DNA of 64,000 nt from a virus. Positions 11,301 through 18,335 of the stretch are shown here, one piece after another. The DNA lies in the IMG/VR virus record IMGVR_UViG_3300023296_000646, positions 1-64,000 of that record, one strand, 5' to 3'. The notes beneath the pieces are model-generated. The model saw only the letters and a list, made by a program, of their open reading frames with translations, was not told where the DNA came from and made no database searches. Positions within the stretch are counted from its first letter, which is position 1. The number at the start of each line of letters is the position of its first letter. The position numbers were made by a program, and so were the translations under genes.

Positions 11301-14300
11301 TTGCATCAAGTTCCATGATGCCCGTAGCTTGATTACCCTTTATACCTTCAGTCCCACTAACCCAATGTAGTTGTCTAGCATTATCAAGTTTAATATCGCC
11401 AGAGGTTACTGTTAAATCACTTGATATTGTAGTTGCACCACCAATGGCAACTCCAGCAGTGAATGTTGCTAATTGGGATGAATCGATTGTAAGTGCAAGT
11501 GTTCCAGTGGTTGTTGTTGTTGTTACGGCTGTGTAAAATTCAAGGGCTGTTGCCGTATTTACTTCAGCGCGTCCGCCACCAATTAAAATTCTGTTACTAC
11601 CAGCGTCGATTCGTCCAGCAATTAATCCAACTGGTTGTTCTGCATTCGTATAATGTTGTGCCGCAATTCTAGTATCTTTAAGGGTGGCATCCGTTGCAGT
11701 GGATGTTACAATTATTTGTGCACCACGGGAGACTGCTGATTCTGTAACTAGAACTCCAGCGTCTAACGATGTGATTCCACTTACTGTTAGATTTTGTGAA
11801 AACGTTGCTTCGCCATTTGCTATAAAACTCAACGCAGTTCCAGTGTCGTCTGTACCAATGGTTAACGTTTCTCCGCGTAAAAATAATGGTTTATACGCAG
11901 ATGTATCCCTACTATACGCAGTAATGTAATTATTTGCTCCACCTTGAAATTCCAACCCTTGCCCATTGGCTGGTGTGAATGCACCTCGAATTGCTAATCC
12001 ATCACCAATAGTTGAATCTCCAGTCACATCAAGTGATCCAGTTATTTGAACATCGCCAGTAATATCTGTTGCGCCAGTAATTGATGTGACTAATAACGTT
12101 GTTGGTCCACTTGAAACTGTGATGCCGTTTGAGGATGTAAATCCCTGTGATGACATGTGCTTATATACGTCTACACCTTCTGATCCATTAGTCGTAACAA
12201 ATCTCATATATGGATTTGCGCCTTCTTTGATTTCAAGGGCAGCTCCGCTATTATCTATCATTAAAATATCTTTAGCAGAACCAAATTCTAAATCGGCTTC
12301 AAGCGTAACCTTTCCATTATTAACATATAATTCAGTTCCACTGGTATTGTATCCGATTAGAACACCTTCATCACCAGTATCACCATAAATGTCTGGATTC
12401 GTTGTACCAGTACTAGAACGTCTAAGTGCTATTGAATATAATCCAGATTGTGAACTACCATTCGTTGACATTCCCTTTGCAGTAATAGTTTGTGTTACAT
12501 TTAATGCACCACTTATAAATGTGCTACCAGATATAGTTAAACCTTTGTTTAAATTGAACCTGTCTTCTGGATTATCCCAAGTAAGAGCTACTGTAGAATC
12601 TGAACCTCTATCTATTTCAATACCTGCACCATCGGATGCTGATCCATTTACTGAACCACTTGCTACTGTAATTAATTTATCTTCTATATAAAGTTCGGTT
12701 ATCTGGGCTTCTATTGTTTCACCAAGAACTACCAGTGATCCACTGATTGTAAGAGATCCACTGATTACTTGTGCTTGGGTTGTTACAGTGCCAGCAAACG
12801 TAGTATTTTGAGAACTGTCGAAATGGACAGCCTCTGTTACAGATGCACCAGTGCCAATTTTTACTCCACCAGCCGATGTGCCCCAAACCCCACCTCTAAA
12901 TGTCCCTGTGACTGTTCCATCGTTTGTCCATAGGAGTGTTCTACTTTCTCGCAAGGAGTGATTTGCAGTTGAAGTGGTAGCTTGTATAGAACCACCAAAG
13001 GTAGCTACACCAGTAGATGATAACGTTCCTATAACCTCAACACCCGTAGTATCAATATCTAAAACGGAAGTGGCAAATCCATTAACACCGAACTTGAATT
13101 TACCTGAATCTGAGTAATCTGCCCCAATAAACCAATCGGTTGCCAACCCGACATCAAATGATATTCTTGCATCTGATGTCCCAGTTCCGACTAATTGTAA
13201 TCCAGTTCCAGACGCAGTAGTAATCGTAGTTGCACCACCAATGGTGACTGTACCAGATTGAAAATCGTGCTCACCTGCCCCACCTATTTGGTATCTAAGG
13301 GTAGTATCGGTGAAAAAGTCTAGTTGAGAAGATGCACCAGTATCGTTCCAGATGTAAGCAAAAGAAGCATCATCATCAGCATAGAAATACGCCTTACCCC
13401 TATTTCTAACAAAGAGACTACCGTTTACGGTAGTAGATCCAAACGTACCCGTTCCCGTAGATTCAATTGATCCAGTTACAACTAGATTCTGAGATAAATC
13501 AACATTACCAGATGTATCCATTACAAACCAATTGGCAGTTTCGCCAACGTTGGTTATTTTAAGGGCAGTTGAGTTTGCAACGTATCCAAGTTTGTGAACA
13601 GCAGTTCCTGCTGTTGCAAATTGAATCATACCAGCCCTAGAAGATGCACCACGATCTAATTTGATTGTTGCGTGGACTGCGGCATCAATATGTAAGATTG
13701 GTGAATCCCCAGTTAGTGTGACATTGCCATTTAATGCAGAATTTCCGTTAACTCCAAATGAGCCTGTGATTTCAGTTGCACCACCAATGGTTACTGTATC
13801 AGTAACCCCAATTTGACCAAATGATCCAGTTCCAGCAGAAAGCGCGCTTGAGCCAATGTCAATACTTCCAAATCCAGATGTAATAGAACCTGTGTTAACA
13901 GTTCCAACTTCTACAATAGCAGATTGAATATAGTGTTCTCCAGCAACATAGTTCGTGGTTAAATCGTGGTCAATTTGAGCAGAACCAGAAGTAGTTCCAC
14001 TTGGAAGTATGGCATCAACATTACCGCTAGTAATCGTACCTAATGCTATAATTGAAGATTGACCTACATACGTATCAAACGTAGCAGTACCACCGACGTC
14101 AAGGCTACCATCTGAAATGTATTGGCTTCCACTTATTGTTAGACTACCAGATATATTTATGGAGCCTGTTGTGAGAGAATTTGTCGTTACAATACCTTGA
14201 ACAGTATCATCACCACGTTTGAAATGCCACTTACCATCTGCAGTATTTGTTGAAAGCTCACCTAGCTCAAGTTGAGATGTAGTTGGTACTTTGCCAGCCG

Positions 14301-14334
14301 TAGCTGATCGTTTAAGTACGATAGTTTGCGACAT
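5389..14334 (-). CDS. Giant tail-fibre-like protein (2981 residues)
   Basis: One uninterrupted 2981-residue frame. The N-terminus (MSQTIVLKRSATAGKVPTTS...LELGELSTNTADGKWHFKRGDD) is a widespread phage fibre start. The shaft is a long series of beta repeats, including many GSLxVSGS or TGSLDVSGS phrases and several V-G-I-G-T-S-x-P units (GNVGIGTSAPEGRLNIDAG, KVGIGTSSPTDLMHVSG). The last ~105 residues form a separate domain starting KSFKIKDPVKGGSLVYGS, with IELPEEWAWL, DSITVQLT and a terminal HAERKDVPKLEV. That end domain recurs in other marine phage fibres and is probably a trimerisation or maturation cap (inference). A strong Shine-Dalgarno (GGGAG) precedes the ATG. A structured leader and a late-type promoter lie upstream. 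Attachment point and receptor are unknown. Confidence 0.85.
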   Translation of the reverse strand: MSQTIVLKRSATAGKVPTTSQLELGELSTNTADGKWHFKRGDDTVQGIVTTNSLTTGSINISGSLTISGSQYISDGSLDVGGTATFDTYVGQSSIIALGTITSGNVDAILPSGTTSGSAQIDHDLTTNYVAGEHYIQSAIVEVGTVNTGSITSGFGSIDIGSSALSAGTGSFGQIGVTDTVTIGGATEITGSFGVNGNSALNGNVTLTGDSPILHIDAAVHATIKLDRGASSRAGMIQFATAGTAVHKLGYVANSTALKITNVGETANWFVMDTSGNVDLSQNLVVTGSIESTGTGTFGSTTVNGSLFVRNRGKAYFYADDDASFAYIWNDTGASSQLDFFTDTTLRYQIGGAGEHDFQSGTVTIGGATTITTASGTGLQLVGTGTSDARISFDVGLATDWFIGADYSDSGKFKFGVNGFATSVLDIDTTGVEVIGTLSSTGVATFGGSIQATTSTANHSLRESRTLLWTNDGTVTGTFRGGVWGTSAGGVKIGTGASVTEAVHFDSSQNTTFAGTVTTQAQVISGSLTISGSLVVLGETIEAQITELYIEDKLITVASGSVNGSASDGAGIEIDRGSDSTVALTWDNPEDRFNLNKGLTISGSTFISGALNVTQTITAKGMSTNGSSQSGLYSIALRRSSTGTTNPDIYGDTGDEGVLIGYNTSGTELYVNNGKVTLEADLEFGSAKDILMIDNSGAALEIKEGANPYMRFVTTNGSEGVDVYKHMSSQGFTSSNGITVSSGPTTLLVTSITGATDITGDVQITGSLDVTGDSTIGDGLAIRGAFTPANGQGLEFQGGANNYITAYSRDTSAYKPLFLRGETLTIGTDDTGTALSFIANGEATFSQNLTVSGITSLDAGVLVTESAVSRGAQIIVTSTATDATLKDTRIAAQHYTNAEQPVGLIAGRIDAGSNRILIGGGRAEVNTATALEFYTAVTTTTTTGTLALTIDSSQLATFTAGVAIGGATTISSDLTVTSGDIKLDNARQLHWVSGTEGIKGNQATGIMELDASTTINLNQNTIVSGSGYFRTGDAGATTANTGADDLVIEHSSSGGITILTPDSNASSIAFGSPTDNTGAQLRWVYNNSVFEVGSNKVGAVTALKGDNDITNLTLSGASGAEHAIFAGSTALTGPVTASADITIDNGSGFRVGGASDTYIGEITNVAGKLTIQSDGNIDITIGDTASDIIVIDTSATHVQITGSLTTTNTATFDGNINSNSLIRAFSDGSGYAIQILENAGGGGEYWQMGVDSFGNFDLYNETTSILNIDDSTNLATFTAGITADSASFGTSTSEAGYTVNVDGGLYVSSSVGGASVFKVEGTSGSLFEVVDTFEGTLMSVNDSSGVPIFNVSSSGDIGINKPNAQYELDVNGTGSFTGDLYVSGNLSVIGDINLDDITSDTGSFGAVHTTGNVGIGTSAPEGRLNIDAGKLQFTNVGSDDDVVLIGFAEGVNFDEFELRGDFAGAGGENKLKFTTDLGGGDILTMKGDGKVGIGTSSPTDLMHVSGSGDTAISIQSADQKQWRMLTDTTGVFKLRNQSDSLNIITVAAEAEANSLYISASGNIGIGTTSPAFTLDIVGTGATHRLRLQETTDNTVNTFLEAENSDGSGAVFGIGGSGSANILENRAFLDAQSGTNGIAIGNEVANPIIFYNAGIATSDEVARFDSSGNFLIGTTSATSHADEVLRVNADTARIVNIHRSSTSGGRIQFTNTTTGTTATDGVLFGMNDDEAGQIWNSEASYINFATSDTERMRIASDSYAIGIGTTDIENWSTSFGAIEFFESAIMAGTANDSIYILSNAYYDGAWKHKGTGPSFSTYINADSEGMVWSSATSEVADANAVWVELMRLTPDGLLSGSSSSTASFGTFVGDGSGLTNVTASVGVAAGAGSNTQMQYNNAGTTDGATNLIYDNSSDFVGIRTSTPTAELTVSGSTDLSGSLSVTTTGTFGGDVTIESTKLRINDSSGIGGGNNPQVQFSDNSYNWYLEMESNDFYLREGTTDIMHVARDTNIIAFKDDVQVSGSLSVSKDGGSANESMRIRGYNSADTDITASVNASSDFGSIIEGGNNGSIVVGIRDNDSSDSFSVISGNGSYMSSELYDTLVFKVKGNGDVFIPNGNVQVTGSLKATGEIGLDNAQVLQWKDVGGTNRTTMFVSSSNDVVYKANNGEDHIFQASNAQEFFRIQDNGTSGIITATGTLVATRDSTDISTMRVGQTGTGDAALLVDGSNGDGVGSDYFSIRQNYTDLTVDSFTAANAGNVYMWAGSSTRVEQLVLNTDGTINIGGDTTVTGSLITRVTGITADTTGSIATFRGDSATPTTHTKLVVSAGVSNNTTGSRFISMNVDDHNPVARNLKIQTNGGTTEFGGNVGIGTSLPTASLQIEGATVAGGENYIHMRKTDQGAGQGIFIGQTVVNNNLRIMQHANNSITFHTTISDTQRMEINSSGVNVTGSVDINSSAGSALSVSGVDNQHDMFVVKQGSNEYIAVHTTNSSEQVVLGNTTTNPTIQILDDTQITGSLTVSGSGTSAAPTIAFGDGDTGFYESADDVLEVSIGGNARWEFGTSLFGRNDAGYPLMLNEVASSTNPVFVVAGDADTGIGHSGANELSLIAGGTQIVNVNTSGAQVTGSLDVSGSLTVEQPSGIQASVTVQAGTTNGVVTAFQNVGSGRGAISSTNASGTTDNIMAFGFGAVTAGVPSQTTFYYDQSDQAYFNGGVKSYGSQFSLQSSGSQTNHIATANSIGLTVRNMTSTAGVFSKFDGTNSSGGTSARIAIVHDDSATNEGSIEFMTRPASGALTLALTLDSSQNATFANDLTATGQVNLATDVRIEEFLYHTSDTDTNVRFRTNQMTLSAGGEVVDITNGAVGVTGSLDVTGAISGLTKSFKIKDPVKGGSLVYGSVEAGEHSVSYRGKATTDIIELPEEWAWLTHEDSITVQLTSANGPVLHWFVKVKNNKVYIDSETGIINCFYLIHAERKDVPKLEVNQ

Positions 14335-14344
14335 TAAATTCTCC

Positions 14345-14401
14345 CTTTATATAAAGGTATTCGTTCCTTATGTATATGACATTCAGGTATCTACCTTTAT
14401 A
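14345..14401 (-). promoter_or_regulatory. Structured leader with inverted repeats before the giant fibre gene
   Basis: Bases 14350-14359 (TATAAAGGTA) are exactly complementary to 14392-14401 (TACCTTTATA), a 10-bp stem with a 32-base loop. Nested palindromes are present: CTTTATATAAAG at 14345-14356, and AGGTA/TACCT next to each other near 14385-14396. The element lies between the late-type promoter and the GGGAG ribosome-binding site. It could stabilise the long mRNA or tune translation; no function is shown. Confidence 0.4.
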
Positions 14402-14414
14402 TGAATGTTTCACT

Positions 14415-14423
14415 TATAAATAT
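14415..14423 (-). promoter_or_regulatory. Putative late promoter element ATATTTATA
   Basis: Gene-strand ATATTTATA in the 181-base gap between 14335 and 14515, about 80 bases before the giant fibre ATG and just downstream of the terminator of the preceding gene. The order terminator, promoter, leader, ribosome-binding site fits a new transcription unit. Confidence 0.55.
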
Positions 14424-14431
14424 CTATTAGA

Positions 14432-14468
14432 CAAAGAAAAACCCCCAATGGTCCACAGTTGGGGGTTT
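14432..14468 (-). terminator. Rho-independent terminator after the short fibre-like gene
   Basis: Bases 14439-14448 (AAACCCCCAA) pair perfectly with 14459-14468 (TTGGGGGTTT) around a 10-base loop. On the minus strand the stem is followed by TTTTTCTTT. It sits about 50 bases past the stop of the 143-residue gene at 14516. The plus-strand side has only a short T run, so the direction is minus. Confidence 0.85.
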
Positions 14469-14515
14469 ATCGTCTCATAGGCCGATGGTATCGGTATGTG
14501 CCCTACGAATTTCTT

Positions 14516-14947
14516 TTAATACGTGCCGCCGTCAATCCATCTACTTGCCGTAATTGCAGATTGACTATACATAAGTATTTGACCATCCATATTTGGAGTT
14601 ATAAATTGCTCAATATTATTTGCGTCTAAATACATAAATTGAAGTACGCTATTTGCAGCATCATGAGTAATTGCACCTGTAAATAAACTTGCACCTGATG
14701 ATGTTAAAGATTGAACGTGTACTGCACCTCCAGATATTACCAATGATCCTGTGATTTGAAGATTATTTGTTGTTGCATAGAACGATCCAGTCTGTGCGAA
14801 TATGCCAAAATTTCCAAGAACAGCAGACGCATTGGTAAAATCAGCAACTCCACCAGATACTATAAGACCACCACTGATAATCATGCTACCAGTTCCTAGG
14901 TTAACACCTTCTGTAAAGTCAATTTGTTTTAGAGGTATTAATGCCAT
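14516..14947 (-). CDS. Short fibre-like structural protein (143 residues)
   Basis: A small protein with the same beta-repeat language as the giant fibres: TGSMIISGGLIVSGG, NLQITGSLVISGGAVHV, SLFTGAITHDAANSVLQF. It ends in MDGQILMYSQSAITASRWIDGGTY, like the ends of short phage tail or neck appendages. It follows an unknown gene with a one-base gap, downstream of the neck genes, and is closed by a strong terminator. A short neck fibre (whisker-like) or fibre base is possible, but this is inference. No membrane segment, signal peptide or enzymatic motif is visible. Confidence 0.7.
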   Translation of the reverse strand: MALIPLKQIDFTEGVNLGTGSMIISGGLIVSGGVADFTNASAVLGNFGIFAQTGSFYATTNNLQITGSLVISGGAVHVQSLTSSGASLFTGAITHDAANSVLQFMYLDANNIEQFITPNMDGQILMYSQSAITASRWIDGGTY

Positions 14948-14948
14948 A

Positions 14949-15380
14949 TTATGAACTCGTTTTTAATCTAGCTCTTAATCTTACTACATCTGAGGTTTCA
15001 ATTATATTATTAATTAAAAATGCCTCTTTTGTAAAATCAATAGTAATGTTTGTTGGATTCACTTCTATTGTATAATATGATGAATCATAGTTTACAGTAT
15101 TAATAGTAAATTCTATGTCAGATCCAATATATGTAGATCCTGCGTGTGGGGTTCCACTAGTATCATCAAACGTATATCCTGTGAATACAAAATGTGGATA
15201 TCCAGATCCGTTAGTAGATCTAGATGTCGGTGAAATGGTTTTCATGCCGGCAATATGGGTAATTGAGTTAAATACTCTATGTCGAATTTCGTTATTTTTC
15301 GACTTAGGTGGCGTTGGAGGTAATCGTCTTGGACGAGTTGATCCTAAGCTAATTCTTTTTAATCCATCAGGTATTGCCAT
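14949..15380 (-). CDS. Unknown late protein between neck and fibre genes
   Basis: A 143-residue protein not recognised by family. The N-terminal third is basic and Pro-rich (RPRRLPPTPPKSKNNEIRHR); the rest looks like a beta sandwich (YPHFVFTGYTFDD, IEFTINTVNYDSSYYTIEV, ITIDFTKEAFLI). It lies two bases after the gp15-like gene and one base before the short fibre-like gene, so it belongs to the neck/tail-completion block. A role in connecting neck, sheath terminator and fibre is plausible from position only. No catalytic motif is visible. Confidence 0.65.
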   Translation of the reverse strand: MAIPDGLKRISLGSTRPRRLPPTPPKSKNNEIRHRVFNSITHIAGMKTISPTSRSTNGSGYPHFVFTGYTFDDTSGTPHAGSTYIGSDIEFTINTVNYDSSYYTIEVNPTNITIDFTKEAFLINNIIETSDVVRLRARLKTSS

Positions 15381-15382
15381 TT

Positions 15383-16558
15383 TTAAATACTCACTATTTT
15401 ACCTTTAATTACAACTTCGTCATTTGATGAAAGATCAAATCCTAATAAAGTATTGTCTAACGTAATAGTAACGTCTCTAGTACCACCACTAAGTCTTGCT
15501 GAGTTAATTAGTGAATATGTAGATGGAGTTGTTATTACGCCATTTATAAATATCTGATATTTGTCAGTTTCAGTAATTGAAGATGATAATTCTTCAGGTG
15601 TAGCAGACAGCTCAGTATCTGAAACTGAATAAACTGCGTCGCCACTTGCAACTGAGCTATTAAATGTAGATGTATATTGGTTGTTTAATGTCAAATAATC
15701 AAACAATCTTTGGTACTCTGAAATCATTGATACTTGAGGCAAATTAGTTCTTCCTAGTTTGGGACTCTTTTTATCGTTTCTATATCTGCTTAAGTTTGGA
15801 AGTCTACCAGAAAGTTCTATTTCTTGCATAAGCAAAACTCTCTTAGGAGTATATGACTTAATAGTATTCATCTTATTCGCAAATTCTTCAGGAATAATAT
15901 TTGCTTCTACTTCTAATGTGAAGGTAGCCTTTACCATTCTCTCTTGATTTTCTACTAATTCAGTAGAGGTATCAAAGTCACTGAGTTGTACTTTGAATTT
16001 ATACTTATCCTTTTTACCCCAGTATGAATCATCTGCAAAGTTAAGAGCTTCTACTATTGAATTCTGATGTTCTATGAATGATGTCCATACCATACATTCG
16101 TAAGATAGTACAATATGATCAGGGTAAACCATATTATATGTTTCATGTGTAGGCTGAACTCCATCCATTATGGAAAGCTTATCGTACTTATTCTTTTTAC
16201 TATATCTTTGAACATTTGAAATTGTAAGATATCTATTCAGAGATTTTGCTTTGTCACTCTTTCCAAATCCACTTCTTTTTATGATGATTACTGGAAGGAG
16301 TATTTGACCATTTTGATCTCTTAAATATCCGTCCTTTCTTGCAGATTTCCAACGCTCAGGATTTCCAAATAAAACAGGTACTGTAATTGTTTTTCCACCT
16401 TCAGATATCTTAGGCGCAATAACATTGTTCATATAATCAGAAATAGATTCGTCTATATTTTCTAGAGATCTAACAAAATTGGCCACATTGTCATTATCTC
16501 TTCTGACTTCTCTGGCCTTATTAAATTCGTTTGGATGTGGTTGTGGTATTCTAGCCAT
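15383..16558 (-). CDS. Tail-completion / sheath-terminator protein, gp15-like
   Basis: A 391-residue protein, longer than T4 gp15 (272). It opens MARIPQPHPNEFNKAREVRR. Residues ~50-95 (TITVPVLFGNPERW...LLPVIIIKRS) follow the order of T4 gp15's VPITYASKE and LPRI phrases. Around 145-165, IVLSYECMVWTSFIEHQNSI corresponds to gp15's YELSIFTRYEDDMFQI, and KATFTLEVEANIIPEE to its SLTFEVNGWMYPP. The C-terminal ~150 residues are an extra beta-rich extension. The order gp13-gp14-gp15 on this strand supports the call. In T4, gp15 caps the tail tube and sheath and contacts the neck. The match is by pattern, not alignment, so moderately sure. Confidence 0.6.
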   Translation of the reverse strand: MARIPQPHPNEFNKAREVRRDNDNVANFVRSLENIDESISDYMNNVIAPKISEGGKTITVPVLFGNPERWKSARKDGYLRDQNGQILLPVIIIKRSGFGKSDKAKSLNRYLTISNVQRYSKKNKYDKLSIMDGVQPTHETYNMVYPDHIVLSYECMVWTSFIEHQNSIVEALNFADDSYWGKKDKYKFKVQLSDFDTSTELVENQERMVKATFTLEVEANIIPEEFANKMNTIKSYTPKRVLLMQEIELSGRLPNLSRYRNDKKSPKLGRTNLPQVSMISEYQRLFDYLTLNNQYTSTFNSSVASGDAVYSVSDTELSATPEELSSSITETDKYQIFINGVITTPSTYSLINSARLSGGTRDVTITLDNTLLGFDLSSNDEVVIKGKIVSI

Positions 16559-17016
16559 TATTTAAATCTCTCTTCGATCTGCAATCTAGTTCTTCTTGTC
16601 ATATGAGTATCACATACAATTCCAACACTATAGTCAGTAAGTCCTCCAAACAGTGTATTTTCTCTTACAGCATTTATTTCAAAATATGTATCATTCCATT
16701 CTATAATATCTCCAATTTCTGGAAATATTGAAAGGTTGCTTAAGTGATCTCTATGAAAACCAAATACCGATGACTGACCAACATCAGGACCACCAATTTC
16801 AGAGTCGTTAGTTTCTTGATCTTCTGGATCTATGAACACATTAATTTCAGTTCCTGCAGAATAATCCTTTATAATAGATTCACCATAAATGTTTGTCCTA
16901 GTATTTTGAAGAGATATTTTATATAGCACAATTGCCTGTTGCATTACTGAATCTAGTAATTCATCATTAATGTGATTTACAAAATCAAATCCTTTTTGTG
17001 TTATGAATAATGACAT
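16558..17016 (-). CDS. Neck (head-completion) protein, gp14-like
   Basis: A 152-residue protein, shorter than T4 gp14 (256). The core phrase FPEIGDIIEWNDTYFEINAV followed by ENTLFGG mirrors the conserved gp14 pattern (P-x-E-G-D-L-I-Y-F-P, then L-F-E-I-K-F-V-E-x-E-x-P-F). The earlier NIYGESIIKDY resembles its FGED segment. It lies between the gp13-like and gp15-like genes, and its stop overlaps the next ATG by one base. In T4, gp13 and gp14 close the filled head and form the docking site for the tail. The assignment rests on this core motif and gene order. Confidence 0.6.
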   Translation of the reverse strand: MSLFITQKGFDFVNHINDELLDSVMQQAIVLYKISLQNTRTNIYGESIIKDYSAGTEINVFIDPEDQETNDSEIGGPDVGQSSVFGFHRDHLSNLSIFPEIGDIIEWNDTYFEINAVRENTLFGGLTDYSVGIVCDTHMTRRTRLQIEERFK

Positions 17017-17033
17017 TTAATATTTCTCAGTTT

Positions 17034-18179
17034 TTACATAATGTAAAATGGAAGTGGAATTTTGTTTAGCATTTCCTGGTGTTGTTCAGAAATTTCAGCT
17101 TGCTGCGCCATTTGAGCTTTAGCAGATACCTCTTCTAACGTTTCTCTTAATTGTTCTATCAGCGAATCCTTTTCCAGTTGAGCTTCACTTCTAAGTTCTG
17201 CACCATCTAGCGTAATTTCTCCAGTGGCAGTTGGAATTGATGAAAATCTTGATCTAATAGCACCAAGCAATTCTTTACACAGAGCTAACGAGTATTTTCG
17301 TATCCACTGCTTCCCAACCTCATTTATCAGATTATATGTTATAACCTGGTACGGAACATTTGAATAGTCACTAACCACTCCGGTTCTAGAGGTGTCCAGG
17401 ATTGCGTTGTCACGATCTTCTTTTACGATATAATGAAAATGCATTATATCTGTAGCAGTTGGCTTTGGAAATACTCTTAATTTATTATTTATGAGTTCAA
17501 AACTAAATGCAGATTTTCTAATCGTATCATTAAACTCTATTGCTTGTGCTCTTAATAAATCTTCGTACATTGGCATAAGAACGAATTGAACTGCCGGTGA
17601 ATAACTTCCAAATCCAAAATCGTTCAATAGGTTTTGAACTCCACCACCAGATGCGGTAGGATCAAAAAATCTAGAAACTGCAGGATCTCTTTCAAAGAAG
17701 ATTCTTTTAATTTCAATAGAAGAGCTTGCAGATTCTGATACTGCAGCAAATAATACATCTAAATCATATTGCTGGCTTCCTGATGTAATATCAATAGAAC
17801 CAGTTTTCCAATCTACAGTTCCTCCAGCTCCAGTTTCAGTTCCATACGCCTCGCTCAATCTAAGAGTGTATGGAAGATTACTTCCAACTATATCTGTTCC
17901 TGTAATATTAGATCCAGTAGATGCACCTAAGAGGTTTGTAATATTATTTCTTATATTGTACTGATTTACTTGAGCAGCATATTCAGATATTGCTTCCTCA
18001 AAGCAAGTATACATATGAGTATCTAATAACTCTACTTCTGTAATAGGGTAGCCTAATCGTCTACCAACCCATATTGCCAAATTTGGCGCATCGGTTTGAA
18101 ATGTTGAATCATCATCATATAATCCAAACGGTGTTGAGCCACTTACTGCCGAACCACTTCCTGGCCATCTAATTGCCAT
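17034..18179 (-). CDS. Neck / head-tail adaptor protein, gp13-like
   Basis: A 381-residue protein. Residues ~30-75 (NLAIWVGRRLGYPITEVEL... CFEEAISEYAAQVNQ) match the N-terminal pattern of phage neck adaptors such as T4 gp13 (L-R-K-L-G-A-P-V-x-x-V-x-V, then an acidic helix ending A-L-x-x-Y). The middle has a Thr/Ser/Gly-rich insert and a domain with FVLMPMYEDLLRAQAIEFN, KLRVFPKP and MHFHYIVKED. The C-terminus is a long charged helix (ELRSEAQLEKDSLIEQLRETL). A Shine-Dalgarno (GAGGAAATAAG) precedes the ATG, and the late-type promoter lies 35 bases upstream, so this gene heads the neck transcript. Confidence 0.6.
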   Translation of the reverse strand: MAIRWPGSGSAVSGSTPFGLYDDDSTFQTDAPNLAIWVGRRLGYPITEVELLDTHMYTCFEEAISEYAAQVNQYNIRNNITNLLGASTGSNITGTDIVGSNLPYTLRLSEAYGTETGAGGTVDWKTGSIDITSGSQQYDLDVLFAAVSESASSSIEIKRIFFERDPAVSRFFDPTASGGGVQNLLNDFGFGSYSPAVQFVLMPMYEDLLRAQAIEFNDTIRKSAFSFELINNKLRVFPKPTATDIMHFHYIVKEDRDNAILDTSRTGVVSDYSNVPYQVITYNLINEVGKQWIRKYSLALCKELLGAIRSRFSSIPTATGEITLDGAELRSEAQLEKDSLIEQLRETLEEVSAKAQMAQQAEISEQHQEMLNKIPLPFYIM

Positions 18180-18214
18180 CTTATTTCCTCACATTTTACA
18201 TACTAGTATTCTCA

Positions 18215-18223
18215 TATAAATAT
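18215..18223 (-). promoter_or_regulatory. Putative late promoter element ATATTTATA for the neck genes
   Basis: Gene-strand ATATTTATA, 35 bases before the ATG of the gp13-like gene, in the divergent gap between the minus-strand late block and the plus-strand operon. The plus strand reads TATAAATA here, which in T4 would point to the plus-strand gene. The repeated position before minus-strand genes elsewhere argues for the minus direction. Confidence 0.55.
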
Positions 18224-18272
18224 CAAGACATTTGATTAAACTGTCGAAAGATAAATCTATTCAATATATATG

Positions 18273-18302
18273 TTGTACTTTTATGAAAGAATTTGTTATT
18301 AT
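18273..18302 (+). promoter_or_regulatory. Putative sigma70-type promoter of the plus-strand operon
   Basis: TTGTAC at 18273-18278 and TATTAT at 18297-18302, separated by 18 bases, 34 bases before the first ATG of the plus-strand operon. This host-type promoter shape suggests early transcription. The match is moderate and the site is inferred. Confidence 0.4.
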
Positions 18303-18335
18303 AGACATAACCAATAACACGAGTATGTTAATATC

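Noticed and set aside
15545-15553. Exact ATATTTATA on the minus strand inside the gp15-like gene
   Set aside because: It is within coding sequence and 165 bases from the next start. In an AT-rich genome single chance matches are expected, so it was not called a promoter.
18215-18222. TATAAATA on the plus strand as a T4-type late promoter for the 302-residue gene
   Set aside because: The same orientation recurs where no plus-strand gene follows (e.g. 3145, 32737, 38193, 52838), so the element is read as a minus-strand signal.
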